Assembly: GCF_905475345.1 (NCBI RefSeq)
Contig: NC_066593.1
Location: forward strand, 1,280,774-1,344,773
Direction of reading: 5' to 3'
DNA length: 64,000 nt
Origin: Vespula vulgaris
Lineage: Eukaryota; Arthropoda; Insecta; Hymenoptera; Vespidae
Shown: in pieces, positions 31,483 to 45,175 of the stretch
Numbering within the stretch: position 1 is the stretch's first letter
How the letters are laid out: every line of letters starts with the position of its first letter
Position numbers and translations under genes: made by a program
Notes under the pieces: model-generated
Database searches by the model: none
The model's input: the letters and a program-made list of their open reading frames with translations, nothing else
What the model was told of the DNA's origin: nothing

Positions 31483-33390
31483 GAAATTGAAGGCGTTTAG
31501 ACTACTTAGAAATTTTCTTTAGATTATAATAGATCGCGTGCTCGGTATTCATTTTATTAATAAATAATAGCTTTAGCGCGATACTTTGGAAAAAGTTTGG
31601 ACGTCTAGGCGCTTATCGCGTACACGCGATATCAGCCTTCTTAATGTCCATGGTTAACCGTGGATAAACTTCCTCAACGGTAAACTTATAATCAGTTTGC
31701 CGATAAACGTAGACGAGAGGAAGACGTGGGAAGACGTGTAACTTAAAACCTTTCACGAATTTTCTACTTTTGCGAGAGAAAAGCGAAAAAGAAAAAAAGA
31801 AAGAAAGAAAGAAAGAAAGAAAGGGAATTACGACGAGAAGAAAAAAAAGAAAAAAAAAAAGAAAACAGAGAAGAAAATAATAACAGACAGAATTGTTCAT
31901 AATCTTTCCCTTCTTCTATCGATAGTTTCGCCTACCACTCCTCGCACCCTCTTTCAAAAAGGGGAGTAATAAATTCATTCGGAAGGAATAAGAACGTTGG
32001 AGGGTTGCGCTTATCGCGTGACGCTTGTCTCTCTCTCTCTCTCTCTTTCTCTCTCCCTTTCGAAAGGACGCGAGAAGACTTCGATTTTGATATCGTATGC
32101 CAGTTACGGAGGCCACGTCTAAGTTTATGGGGTATTGGGATTATATCATATTTTATTAGGAGCTGTTGCTCGCAGCTGATACCAGGGAACTCACCGCTTT
32201 CCAATATTGCTTCTCGACGGTGATTCGACTCTCTCCAAGCAATCCCTCCTCTCAAACTATCCCTCTCTCTCTCTCTCTCTCTCTCTTCTTTTTTCACTGA
32301 TATCCTCTTTCGCTTCTGGTGCTATTGCCATCTCGAAACTCTTCTCCGAAGCCCATTTCGCGGCTCTGCTAGAATTCGCACGTCGATCGTGCGAGAAATC
32401 GATCGGATGCTATACTATTTTTATTTCTTTCGTTTTATTTCTAACGCAAAAGGGAAAGCTCGTCGATAAGAGAAACAGATTAGATGTCTCTCTCTCTCTC
32501 TCTCTCTCTCTCGTTCTCTCTTTCTCTCCTTTACTCTATCTCTTTCGCTTTTGCGAGGAACAGAATGGTATTAGAGAAATCTCATTCCGCATCCTCTTCT
32601 ATGATTTCGCAGGACCCGTGCGAAACGAGCAGTAATAAAGTCGAGATGTAGAAAATATGTTGTCCGCGCGCGCCCGTTCCAGTAGTTTCGTAGTTCGTGC
32701 TTTTCCCACAGATTTTATACGCAGAGAGCGCATCGAAATGGTGCTTTCCTATCTAGAAAGTAGTAAAGTGTCAGCTAGAATATCGAAAACGGTCAGAGAC
32801 CAGACTGAGATAAAAACGATTTAATTTCGTCCAATTCCTCCCTCTTTCTAGTCCCTCCCATCCTCTCCCCTTCTCTCCCACACCTCTATTCTCCTATCTC
32901 CACTCCCCAACCACCCTATAGCTATAAGATTTTATTACGTCTGAAACGTTCGAATTAATTTAATCCCGTTTCTGTTCGTACTTTTGTTTAGTTTGAAATT
33001 TTCTTCATCGAATACGATATATAGAGAAAAGAAGAGATAAAGAGGAAAAGGAAGTATAGCCAGAATAAGAGGAGAAAGAGATTTGCGGAGACACGGAGAA
33101 TCTACCGCTAGAAGTTAATTAGAAGAATATTCAGAAACACGCGACCGCTTAATCTCGACATTTTAATTAAACTCTGTCTTAAATTCTCGCACTGTTGAAT
33201 CCTTGCGCGCGCGCAAGAAAGAGAAAGAGAGAGAGAGAAAGAGGTAAAAAAAAAGAAACGGAATTTCTCTTTCTCGAAATGATTTCAAGTATTTTCTTTC
33301 CTCTATCCCATATTACGTACTACTCATATACATATACATATACATACATACACATATATATATATATATATTCGTCGTTGAAAATTTCAT
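31478..33390. other. Unique sequence with CT tracts, no gene seen
   Basis: AAAG array (31794-31823), CT tracts (32027-32058, 32262-32286, 32486-32524) and unique DNA. 32100-32220 is GC-richer. No coding exon is supported. Confidence 0.5.
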
Positions 33391-33395
33391 AAACT

Positions 33396-33428
33396 TTGAC
33401 ATAAGCCTAATGACACTTGACATAAGCC
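33396..33428. repeat. 12-bp direct repeat, 21-bp period
   Basis: TTGACATAAGCC occurs at 33396-33407 and 33417-33428, two helical turns apart. It could be a paired binding site. Confidence 0.85.
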
Positions 33429-35216
33429 GCATTTTCCAATGATTTCAAGATTGGGATAACACGTACTATCGAAGGGACTAGAGTCTCTGGAAGCCAATTG
33501 AAAGAAATACGATTGCGGATCGAAGGGTCGAGAGTCTTGTAAGTTGACTCGCGAGTGAAAGCAATTTTGCTTTCGATTCCCACCGGTGATGGCTCGAGAT
33601 CGCTTTCGCGTTCACAAAAATGGATATTCTACCTTTTTCCTTCTCTTTCTTCCGTTTTTTTTTTTTTTAGATAATATCTAAATAGCAAGTACTTACTTAC
33701 TTATTTACTTATTTATTTGCACACTTATTTACTTATTTACTTTTACGTTTTCATCTTCTGCGAATATACTTGGAAACAAGGGTTGTCTCGTTTTATTTTC
33801 ATCGAAAAGTTGGAAGATACGAATGGAGGAAAATCCTTGTTCACGAACGTGAACAAACAAGAGAAAAATACCTAGTCGAATTCGTTGTAATTTTGTTCTT
33901 CGAAACGAACTTTTAATTATATCCGAGTATCCCACGCTCAAAAGCTCCCCTTTGCCGTGTTGTCTAGGAAATAGAATCGTTTTCAATTCGACCTTCGATC
34001 TCACGATTTTCCTCTCTTCTCTCTTTCTCTTTCTCTCTCTCTCTTTCTTTCTTTCATACCTTCTTACAAATAACGGCATTGTTGCGTCAATCTAAGCGTT
34101 ATTAGACCCCTCAAAAATTCTTGCTACCGGCATTCCTGATGTTCGCTCTAGTGTAACGTTCATTCGAACTAGCTTCGCACATACCGGGTGTCTGGGATGT
34201 CAGGAAAGTTGCGTTGCGAGTTCTCCAACTTCCCCTTTCGGCCGTGTCCCGACGTTTCGTTACGGTTTGCTGATATATCACGGAAGCTTTAAATGAAATG
34301 TAAATGTAATTACTCGAGAGGCAAGGAACTCTCGGCCCTTTGAAATTCCACTTTCAAAAGTTTCCGCTCGAACATTGCCAGTCGTCATAATTAGTAACAA
34401 ATTCGTCTATAAACTCCCGCAAACTTCGACTCTCTCTTTCTCTCTCTTTCCCTTTCTCTTTCTCTATCTCTTTATACGTCTGCATTTATCTCGCGTAAAC
34501 GCATTTTCCGTGCGAACGTTTACGAAATCGCATTTTCCGTTTTGACTAGACATTTATTTTCAAATAACATTTTCTTTTCGATTGGTCACACAAAAAAAAA
34601 ATACGCTTTGAATAAAAGCGTATATAAATAAAAATTTCGATATCCCTGTATCAAAGAATAGACATGTCTTTCATGAAAAAAAAAGATTAAAAAATAGAAA
34701 TTAAAAAATCTAAAGAAGAGAAGGAAGAAGAACAAAGAAGAAGAAGAAGAAGAAGGAGAAGAAGAAGAAGAAGAAGAAGAAGAAGAAGAGTCACGTCACC
34801 ATGATCTAAGAAAACGCTTAAAAACGGTGGTTGTGGCTCTTTGTTAAACGGCAAGACGTTTCTATCGTTTCGAACAATACGTTTCTTGTTCTCCGGTGCT
34901 ACGTAACCATGTCTTGCGAAGCTTTTTCGAGCGAGCTAAAATATCGTGACAGAGAGACAGAGAGACCGAGAGAAAGAGAAAGAGAAAGAGAAAGAGAAAG
35001 AGAGAGATAAAAGAGAGGAAAGAAGGGGGAAGAAGAGGGTGAAAGACCGAGGAGTCTCTGAATAAGCTTCTCTTTGGGTCGACATCGCGTTTTAACCAAC
35101 ACGATTTGAACTCGCTTGCAAGAATCGGTAGAAGAAAAGATGCAAAATTTACGTAACAATCGCAAATAGCTCGTGTTATCCTTTGAAAAGAGTAAAAGAT
35201 ATCTCTGTGTGTCTTT

Positions 35217-35218
<2 letters not shown>
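33429..35218. other. Unique sequence, no supported gene
   Basis: Contains ACTT/ATTT tetranucleotides (33690-33742), an AAG tract (34721-34790) and GAAAGA units (about 34970-35008). 34080-34400 is unique and GC-richer. A 116-codon minus frame (33729-34079) has no recognised domain. Confidence 0.45.
34721..34790. repeat. (AAG)n microsatellite
   Basis: Trinucleotide purine tract with few interruptions. Confidence 0.93.
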
Positions 35219-35282
<64 letters not shown>

Positions 35283-35284
35283 CT
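35219..35284. repeat. (CT)n microsatellite
   Basis: CT tract with two TTTC interruptions near its end. Confidence 0.95.
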
Positions 35285-37189
35285 TACTCTTTCGGTAGAA
35301 ACGCTTTCATTAAAACAGTCTGAAATTAATTAAACGCGAACGCAGATAGGATTTTACGTAACGAGTCGATGAATGCGACGGGCTTTCAAACGGCCCCAAG
35401 CGCTTTTCACGGATAAAAGGGCTACCAATAATTTATCAAACTTATTAACGTTCCTACGGTCCAAGCCTCGAAAACAAAAATGCCATAGCATTTCATTACC
35501 TTTGAATTTCCACGAATAATTTCGTTATTAATTAATAACTGAATCGTAATAATAGACTGCTGTTATTGTCCCAGTATTATTCGTATAATTCGAAATAGAT
35601 AACAGTACAACGTTCTACTCGTTTTTTACAAATTTAATAACTCTGTCAAATTTATAGTTCGAAAGTTAATTTTCGGTAAGTGAATATAGGGCGAGGAAAA
35701 AAAAAGGAAAAGAAAAAAAGTTGAAATATCATAAATAAAAAGAAAAAGAAAAAGAATAGAGAGGAAAAGTAATGGAAAATAGATTTTCTATTCGATTTTA
35801 ACGAAACGAAGGAATTCAACATCAAGAAGTAAGAGTTTAAATATCACTTTGATCGTTTTCCTTAGAAAACGATTGATTCTGAGTAAAATTGAAGAGAAAA
35901 AAGCATGCACATCGGAAAAACGATCGATAACAACTCAGGCAGCTTTGTTTCAAGATACACGATGTATCATAATCCAAAGATGAAAAGTGTAAATTAAGAA
36001 TTTGCGTTAACGAGTTTTCGTCGATAATCAAGAAGGATTTTTAAAATGGGGTCATTATAGCGATTGAACTCTTAATGAGCGTTTCTCCTACGATATTTCA
36101 AAATGAATTTCTTCCTTGGTACTTCATGAAATATGATCAATTTTCATTTACTTAGCCAAAGTAAAATTTTCTATTTTTCAAGACTCGATATATATATACA
36201 TATGTATACACATTAAATATTTGATTTTCTGAAATAATATACTTCGATGGTAAACGATTTTATAACTTTTCATTTATTACTCGAATCCAGCAAATATTTG
36301 TTTAAAAAACATTAAACGATAAAGGAGTCTCGAAAAAAAAAAAAGGAAAAAAAGAAAAAGTACGAAGAAATCTTACGCAGCTTGGACCTGCCGTTATAAT
36401 ACGCGGAGAATTTTATCTCCTCTTTTCGATTTTATGATCCGCCATTATCGTAAAGCGAAGTAATTCGAGAGTTCGTGAGAGTGGCAAAAGTGCTGATGAG
36501 TTTTCGGCGAACGAAATGGTGCGAAAAGGTATGACGGGAAATCAAATTTGATTTTTATTACGCTACCTTCTTAGTAGATGTCTTCCTTATTTCCATCATA
36601 TTTTCTTCTACCCTTTGTTGTTTTCGTTTGAGAAAAATAAGATGTTTTTCACGAACCGAAACTATATATTTCATTTACTCCAAACGAAATAAATTTAAAT
36701 GAAATCGAACCGTGCGATGTACGTGCGCGTGTATGTGTTTCAAGATAACAGGGATTGATAAAAAAAAAAGAGAAAAGAAAAAAAAAGAGAGAAAGAGAGA
36801 GAGAGAGAAAGTGGGGACAAAAAAAGAGAACAAAAAAGAAAAAAAAAATCGTATTAATTTACGAGGCCGCTATGCGTCAAAGATTATCGGACGTGATAAT
36901 TCCTTACCGCTTAATCCCGACTGTTAATTATCTGGCACCGACAACACGCTTCGATTCACGTACCTGAAAAAGAGAGACAAAAGAGATGAATGATCGTTAT
37001 GGGATTCAAAAGAACGGTAAAATTTTCAACGTAAAAGCCTAAGTTTTATAACTTTTCTTCGTCGTTAAAACTTTTACCGAGGTAGATGGAAAATTAATCA
37101 ATTTTGCAAGTCAATGTAATCTCATTTATTCAACTTGCATAGCGAATAAACGTGCGCAGTATACTGTAATCAGGATAAAGTTTCCCATA

Positions 37190-37234
<45 letters not shown>

Positions 37235-37860
37235 TAAATATAATCTTTTTTTCTTTCTACCTTTCATAGACATTTATTAAGAACGAGAAGAAGAACCAGA
37301 AGAAGAAGAAGAAGAAAGTCGAAAAGATGAGAAACTTTTCGAGTTCGCTGACGCGACTTTTCTTAAATTAGCTTCGATATCACGTTACACTATTCTCGAC
37401 AAAGGAGACGTAGAAAGCGTTTGGTCGAAGGGATTCCAAGATTCTCCAAGGCAAAAATATGTCGAAAGTAGCACTTAAAGAAACTCCAAGTCGGTCAAGC
37501 TTTACAATAGAGAAGGATCTCCCCCTTACAGAAAGTATCCAAGAGAACCAAGAAGTCTCCAGAAAATCCTCTTCGCTCCTTGACCGGTGAACCTAACGTT
37601 TTATCGTGCCTTGCTTCGTACAGTACAGGGATAACATTGAACGATAGTAATGGTACATACTATGTAAATGTACATAGACTGTGTAACTACGTAGAAAAAA
37701 AAAAAATCTATGATCCCAAACTCGCTAACATCCCATTTGCCTTTCTAGTATTTTCTTCTTAAATTAGTTTGAACGTATTGTAAAATTATATTGCGCGAGA
37801 CTAGTATTTCTCAAACGAGTATCGTAGCTTGCTTTTAGCCTATTGTTCAGGGAGTACCTT
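35285..37860. other. AT-rich unique sequence, no gene seen
   Basis: 35300-35480 is a GC-richer unique patch. A TA tract lies at 37194-37232 and GAA units near 37280-37316. No exon is supported. Confidence 0.5.
37194..37232. repeat. (TA)n microsatellite
   Basis: Pure AT tract of about 19 units. Confidence 0.95.
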
Positions 37861-38016
37861 TTGAGAAAGAGATAAAGAGAGTGTGAGAGTGTAAAAGAGA
37901 GAGAAAAAGAGAGAGAAAGAGAAAGGAGATAGAAGAGTCTTAAGAGAAACAGCAAAAGGAGATTCTAAGAGGAAGAGAAAAGATCTACTAAACTCAAGAA
38001 AGAGAGAGATGAGAGA

Positions 38017-38052
<36 letters not shown>
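37861..38052. repeat. GA-rich purine tract
   Basis: GA, GAAA and GAGT motifs for about 190 bp, ending in a pure GA run. Confidence 0.88.
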
Positions 38053-38054
<2 letters not shown>

Positions 38055-38311
38055 CAGCGAGTTCTCGCGGCGAGAACTTTAATGGTAAAGTTGTCCGCGA
38101 CTGTCTCCGTGATAAGTTCATAATACGGCAACCTCTCGACTTGCTATTGATAACCGGTGTGCTGTAAACTTTGAAACGACTGCGCATCCAAGCAGAGCGG
38201 AGTCACGCCATTTCGGTCTAATAGGTTTCGCAGTTGCGGACTATCGGAGTACGCTAGACTAAACTTTCGGAGTTTCGATTGTTTGGACTTCCTTCCCTCT
38301 TTTCTCTCTTC

Positions 38312-38345
<34 letters not shown>

Positions 38346-39653
38346 ACCTCTTCATACTTCCTTGCAAATCTTTACTCACGCACTTGTGCGATCAAATTCA
38401 TCTTCCTTTATCTTCTTTGTCTTCGAAAGATTATCAAGGATATATACACACGCGCGTGTGTGTGTGTGTGTGTGTCAAAGAAATATGATCTCATCGTCAT
38501 CGAAGCATCTCTCGGAGAATATCGTCGAATCGATTTATTTGTGGATCGAGATCAAGTAAATAGTTCACGTGACTATGATGGATCGTCATAAATCATGATC
38601 AATCGACGATCGTAAGTACATAGATGCTGATAGGATGTGATTTGAGTCACGATTGAAGTTACGAGAAACGTCGTTTCTCGAACGGTGAACATAATTAAGA
38701 TCTGATTTTCTTCCTGCTACGGGATCTACTAAAACTTGATTTTAGATAGTACAACGTTAATTCGACGATTAAATTCGTTAGATAATTATAACGATCTTTG
38801 TCATTGTAAATTAAACGATCATCCTTTAAAAGGAACAAATTTCTTCTCGGAAGATGAAACGTACTACGATTTGATCTAATAAAGGAGGACCATTTAAGAA
38901 AATAATTAGCAGGTACAGTGAAATTCTCGTTACATATTCTATTCAGTTATCCACAAAGCAGACAAGGTTCTTCAGTCTAATTCGCAGAGAGTAACACGGG
39001 AAAAGTCATACTTTGTTTGTAGAAAACAACTGCACAAAGCTCTCTCTCTCTCTCTCTCTCCTAGTATAAAATTCATAAAGTTCCTTCTTTGGTTAGATGA
39101 TAAACGGGATGGTCTCCGTGTTGGGAGCTCGTAATTCAGAAACGAGCAAAGTTCATTTTCACGGACAGTTTCAAGCTTCCTTGATGCTTCCTCATGAATT
39201 TTTCTTTCGGTGATACGCATTTACATAAGGAGATACATACAATGTAATACACGTATGTAAATGTAAAGGGGCTCGAAAGAAAAAAACAAAAAAAAAACAA
39301 AACAAAAAAAGAAAGACGAAGTAAAAGGAAAAACGTATTTAAGAAAGATAATAACAATGATGTAGAAAATAAATAAACAAAAAAGATAAAACGAGCGAAG
39401 CAAAGGAGCAAGAGACGTTACGAGAGAAGATATTCCACTACGTATGTGGAGGAGTCGAAAACGATCGGCTGTAGACTCGATCGAGTAAAGTACTGATTGT
39501 GAGCGAAAGAAGGAACGAGGCCAAAGAGATGTTTACGAGTGTTTACACTGGCGGTCCCAGGCGCCGTAATAATCGGTACTCGAAGGCAATCGATAAACAA
39601 CAAGCACGCTCGGATCGATCGGCCGGCCATTGGCGATTGCTGGTGAACTCGCC

Positions 39654-39698
<45 letters not shown>

Positions 39699-40140
39699 TG
39701 AGAAAAGCGAGAGAAATTCTTACAACTCTTGAATCGATCGATGTAAGAAGAAATAACGCGTCAACAAACGGACGTATCGACTGGCGTTATCGATACTCGT
39801 GCTCCAGAGTCCTATTCGGTTTCCTTTCTCTCTGTTAGATAGAGAAAATAAAGTTGCGTCCTTGGCCGGTAAGAGATATACTTAAGGATAAGAGATAAAG
39901 CGGGACGGAAGGAAGAATCTTGAGATAAATTCCCGTATCGGTTTCTTTTTTCGGTTCTTAACGATAGAAAGAGAAAAGAAAGAAGAAATATAATACGATC
40001 GATCTCTTAAACCGCGTTATTATCGGAGTAACGTTAATGTTTATCACCAGCGATCTTTACCGTTTCTTTTCTATCTTCGTTAGTTTCTTTTTCTCGAAAC
40101 GAAATAAGAACTGTTGGAGCGAGAAACGAAGATGAAGATC
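38053..40140. other. Unique sequence, no gene seen
   Basis: CT (38311-38346), GT (38453-38475) and CT (39040-39060, 39658-39690) tracts within plain unique DNA. No coding exon is supported. Confidence 0.5.
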
Positions 40141-40210
40141 GAGAAGGATGAGGAAGAAGAAGAGGAGGAGGAAGAAGAAGAAGAAGAAGAAGAAGAAGAA
40201 GAAGAGAAGG
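40141..40210. repeat. (GAA)n microsatellite
   Basis: Would read as a Glu run in one frame, but the short frame around it (40114-40302) has no other protein-like content. Confidence 0.92.
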
Positions 40211-40530
40211 AAGCTACAGAAGGAGGTAGAAATATCTCACGGAGCTTTCCGCTTGGGCATCAGCATGCCGGAAATCTCTCGTACGCACGATATCTGCCTT
40301 AACGCCTAACTATCGTGAGTATGCAGTTGCACGTTCTATCCCTTCCCTCTCTTTGGAAGAGCCTCCTTGCCCTCTCTTTCTCTCTTTCTTCTCCTCTCTC
40401 TCTCTCTCTCTCTCTGTCTCTTTCTCCGTTTCTCCCTTTCTCTCGTTCTCTATGTGTTCACGGTATCTATGCTCGTTCTCTGGTATCGCTCGAGGATATG
40501 CGTCGTTCGTATGCGCGCGTTCGTAGCTAC

Positions 40531-40543
40531 ATACGTACGTACG

Positions 40544-40592
<49 letters not shown>

Positions 40593-40597
40593 ATATG
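40531..40597. repeat. ACGT/ATGT and (TA)n tract
   Basis: Acgtacgt units lead into pure TA and then gtat units, an almost palindromic arrangement. Confidence 0.92.
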
Positions 40598-40782
40598 CCG
40601 TGTACTTCGCAAATTAGCACCTTACACGAGCATACAAATAAGCCACCTAGCCACGTGTATCTCTTGCTAAAGCTATCTCCAGACTGGCGAGTCACACTCC
40701 TCGCCGTTTCTCTGCGCAAACGAGATCCATCTCTTCCTCTGCCGCTTCGAGGGAGCCCTTGAAGAAAGCGACGAGAGAAAAA

Positions 40783-40935
40783 GAAAGAGAGAGAGAGAGA
40801 ATAAGAGAAATAAACAGATAGAATGAGAAAGAAAGAAAGAAAGAAAAGAGAGAAAGAGAGAGAGAGAGAGGAAGAGAGAGAGAGCAAATAAGAGAAATAA
40901 ACAGATAGAAAGAGAGAGAGCGAGAGAGAGAGAAG
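40783..40935. repeat. GA tract containing an 87-bp-spaced duplication
   Basis: A 23-bp non-simple word (begins AATAAGAGAAATAAACAGAT) occurs at 40800-40822 and 40887-40909 within the GA-rich tract. This shows a tandem duplication of about 87 bp. Confidence 0.88.
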
Positions 40936-41220
40936 ACTAAGGGGAAGCGTGACCTCCGTACAACTTTATGGCCGATCGTTAATAGCATCGCAGCTTTCGC
41001 GGCAAGGAAAATAATAATAACGGCCCGTTGTCGAAAGAAAAGGCAAGTCCGTCTTCTCCTTATCGCACCCACCGGATGTTAATACAAACAAACATTCCCG
41101 CTGTTCTTCCTCCTTCAAAGACACCACTACTTATTATTCACTTAGCCTCGAGATCGCTTCTAGAAACCAAAGAGGCAACTTTCAATTGGTAAGAGTTCGA
41201 AACCTATGCACGTTAAACGA

Positions 41221-41290
41221 GGAAGAAGAAGAAGAAGGAGAAGGAGAAAAAGAAGAAGAAGAAGATGAAGAAGAAGAAGAAGAGGAGGAA
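41221..41290. repeat. GAA/GGA trinucleotide tract
   Basis: Imperfect purine triplet array followed 40 bp later by a CT tract (41333-41360). The two are complementary in sense and could fold together. Confidence 0.9.
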
Positions 41291-41724
41291 CTCTTTGATG
41301 GCTTCATTCTCTCCTTCTCTTTTTTCTTTCTTCTCTCTCTCTCTCTCTCTCTCTCTTTCTCCCTTTTTCTTTCTCAACTCCCTTACTCTCTATCGAATAA
41401 CAGTCGAAGAGAGAGAACACTCCCGTTTTTGAAATCGACCTTCCAATTGAATGTTCAAACGGATCATTAGAACGAAAAGGCTTTTTTCGGGATTTCACTT
41501 CTCGCGATCGTCTGAAATCGAACGATCCAAATGTACGAAGCTCCTTTTTCAGTATGTGTTCGAAGTAAAGCCTGCAATTCAAACGAATCGGAAGCTTTTT
41601 CTTGCGTGGCTGTACAGGTGTAAGTGCTATGCATTTTCGTCTGACTGGACCAAGGAGGACATCGTCGCGTACTGGCAAAAATTACGCTCCGTTGAACTTT
41701 ACCGGTTCGTGCGATTCTATTGAG

Positions 41725-41726
<2 letters not shown>

Positions 41727-41776
<50 letters not shown>

Positions 41777-41794
41777 GAGAGAGAGAGAGAGAAA
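41727..41794. repeat. (GA)n microsatellite
   Basis: Long GA tract with one GGGA interruption. Confidence 0.94.
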
Positions 41795-42093
41795 TAGTCA
41801 AGGGACGTGTTCTACATATCTAAATATCGAACAGAGCGAAAAGCACTCGAGTCTTCTGCTCGATCGTCAGCGATTTTTAAAGTTTTATTATTTTTATCGT
41901 ATCGTTTACTCGTGAAATAAAATGTTTTGATCGAATTTATATATACATATATTACATACACACACACACACACATATGGGTAAATGAAAAAAAAATAAAA
42001 TAAAAGAGTAGCTTTGATCGAATTGTCGACATTTGGATACAGTGATTTTCAGAGACTTTTTTTTCGCATATTTTTTTCCCCCTTTTTATGTAT

Positions 42094-42136
<43 letters not shown>

Positions 42137-44312
42137 CTTTCTCTCTTTTTCTTTCTTTTTTTTTTTTTTTAATTACGACAGAGAAATAATCCAAAGTTTA
42201 ACGAAACCGCCGAAAGCAGTGCTTTTCGATTGACATCGAAGTAATCAACAAATTGGATCAAGTTAATTGATTCGAACGCGAGGCACGATCGCATTGGAAA
42301 CGAAATGGTAGAAACGAAATGGTGATATCGACAAGGGTCGGAGGTCGTTCGGGGTTAACTTTTACGCCGACGATTCACAACGTCGTGCTACTTTTACTCG
42401 GACGAAAACGCGAAAACCGATAGGCACGTTCAGCTCCGCCCACACGTTTTCTTCCTCCCAATTATTTACATTCCAGCGCAGTACCGGAGTTCGTGCTTGC
42501 GATTAGCTCCAAGAGAAGCCGGCCACTTTGTCACCGTTAGATAAAGACGCCTCTTTTCTTCTTTTAACTTCTCGCCTCGACATTTGCCAGGAGATCACGT
42601 GGCCATCGATCTTTGTTTTTCGAAAATCCCGAAGTTAATCGAGACGGAGTATTAGTTAATGGTTGGAAAGGAAGAAAAAAGAGAAGAAAGAAAGATAGAA
42701 AAAAAAAGAAAAAATCGTTTGAATAATCCTTTTTTTCCTTAATTTTTTTTTTAATGTTCCTTTCATTTCTTCCTTTCTCTCTTTTTTTTTTTTTATCTTT
42801 TTCCGTCTCGTGTTCGAGGTCAGGCGCACATCGATAACCAAAAACGATAAAAACTGTAAGAACGTCCTGGGACTGTTAAAAATGGCAATAATTTGTCGAT
42901 GCGCCGAATTTCTCGCATTCCACGCGAACGTGTGTCTTGTATCGAGTTTTCGAGTCGCGCGCCTGCGTCGTTTAACTTTGGTTCGATAACACGAAGCAAT
43001 TTTTGGAAAAAATGCTTTTAAAATGTCAGAAATAGTGAGTCGTAAGAATCCCTGTCCCTTTTTCTCTCAGTCTCTCCTAGTTTTTAATTTTTTTTCACGA
43101 TACTTTTTGAGAGCTATCTCTTGTCGGCTACGGCAAAATTCTTGTTGTTTCTTATTTTTCTTCTTTTGCGAACGCAAACCTTTCTCTCTTACCGCCCCGT
43201 TGATAAACCTATCGTCGTCCGTTTTATTTAGGCGAGTTTGATGAAAAATATCCGATCGTCGGACATCGTGTCGTATTCGCGAACGAACCTTGAGAAACAA
43301 TTTGCGTAGGATAGTAAAGAGGGTATGGAGAATCGAAACACGAGTCGTCCATGGGTGTCGAGAATACCAAGGCCTCAAGTTATTACCTGAACTCTGTTAG
43401 GGGTCGAGACACTATGTGTATAGATACGTCCATGGATGCATGTATGTACGTATGTATTGGTACTTGCTTGGAAGCGAACAACCGTATCCAGTTAGCCGAG
43501 AGTTTCAATTTTCACACGAAAACGATCAAACTACTTTATCAGCTTGTGTATATCGTCACGTGGTATTACAAATTGAACAAACATTTATTTTTATCCGACG
43601 ATAGAAGTATAAAATTATCGAACTATATACTATCGATTAAATCGATGAAAATCGTAAAACTAACGCCATTCGATGCTACTGTTGATTTTTCTTATAATCG
43701 GAGAAATATAACTCCGTCGTATTTTTCTTGTTATTATTATTAACTCGATTAAATTTACACAAACGAAGATGGTACAGATATATAATATTATACTCTGAAT
43801 TATGTTTACGAGTGCAAGCAGTGATTCGTGATCTCGGATTAAAACGCGTGAAATTATTTACGAGCACTCGAGCGAGTGAAATTGCACGATAAAATTGTTC
43901 GCTCGTACGGAGCCGTGATCCGATCGTCGAGCTTAATTGCCGCGGTTTTAACGGATCGATATTAACCCACTAACGACGAGAGTCGCGCGTTAACGCGCTC
44001 GGACGCGGGGCTTTTTTTTTTTCTTTTTTCTTTTCTCTTTTTTCTTTTTTTTTTGTTTGCCTTTTTTCCCTCTTTTTTCTATTGCACGCGCGATGATATT
44101 TAATTAAAGACCGATGGTACTTCGTTGGTAATAGTAGCAAACGTTTTACGGGTATTTCGTAATATATTTTACTCTTTGGAGTTTTGTGAAAAAAAAGAAG
44201 AAAGAAAAAAAAAAGAAAAATAAATAAATAAATAAATAAATACATAAATAAATAAAATAAATACAAAAAAAAATATAGCTCGAATAAACACGAAAGTGTC
44301 GAGTGCAAATCT

Positions 44313-44344
<32 letters not shown>

Positions 44345-45140
44345 GATTTGTATCCATTTACAGAGAAAGAGAAAGAGAGAAAGAGAAAGAGAGAGAAAGA
44401 GAGAGACAGACAAACAGACAGAGAGATTTAATCACTCTTTCTCAAATTATATTATAAATCTTACTTAAAACAATCGCGACGAAACGTTTCAATCGTAAAT
44501 ACTTAAGTAGCTGCGTAAATACATGTACGTATATACATATACGAAAGAATAATTAATCAATGCTATTAATTAGTTTCGATCTTTGGATATTAAGATCGAT
44601 CGATTGAAACAGGATGAGAATTCTTATCAAAGGTCAGCATTTTATAGGGCAACGAGCGTGACGTTGCTTAAATGAATAAAAGATCGACGATGAATACGAG
44701 AGATCGCATTAGTAAGCGGATGAAATTCAAGCACGTATAACTTATTTATATTCGTACAACGGCCGATGTTTCCCTTTTTTTTTCTCTGCCTCGTCTCCCT
44801 TCCTTTCCCTCTCCATTCCCTTCCCAGCACTCCCTACCAATTTCTTCTTTTTTCTTTTTGTTTTGTTTTTCGACCGTTGTTGTTGTTTCTTTTGAAGTCA
44901 GATATAATCGCGAGTAAAAAGGGATAAAGTAAAAGATATCCCAACACGTTACGTGATGCACGAGAATCGTTTCGATCGATCTTATGGGCAACCTTGGAGA
45001 AGGATTCTAACACGCAAGTAAAATACCTTTAACGTTTTAAAGAAGAAAAGTATCGTATGTCCAATTGGAAAAAAGGGATCGAGAAACGGAGTAGCAATAA
45101 GAGAAACACACGCGTTTTACAAGAGCGATCGTGAAACGTG
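41795..45140. other. Unique and AT-rich sequence, no gene seen
   Basis: AC (41958-41974), TTTA (42090-42135), AAAT (44218-44262) and AC (44315-44343) repeats. 42230-42640 is a unique GC-richer patch with a 14-bp tandem duplication (42297-42323). A 130-codon frame at 43351-43743 has no recognised domain. Confidence 0.45.
42090..42135. repeat. (TTTA)n microsatellite
   Basis: About eleven perfect units. Confidence 0.95.
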
Positions 45141-45143
45141 TTT

Positions 45144-45175
<32 letters not shown>

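Noticed and set aside
33729..34079. 116-codon minus frame
   Set aside because: Basic low-complexity start from a CT tract; the rest has no recognised domain or splice pattern.
41451..41723. 90-codon + frame with protein-like stretch (SSDWTKEDIV)
   Set aside because: No domain was recognised and no partner exon found. A possible donor inside it (CAG|GTGTAAGT) would break the frame. Left unassigned.
43351..43743. 130-codon + frame
   Set aside because: AT-rich codons, a stretch from ATGT repeats, and no domain.
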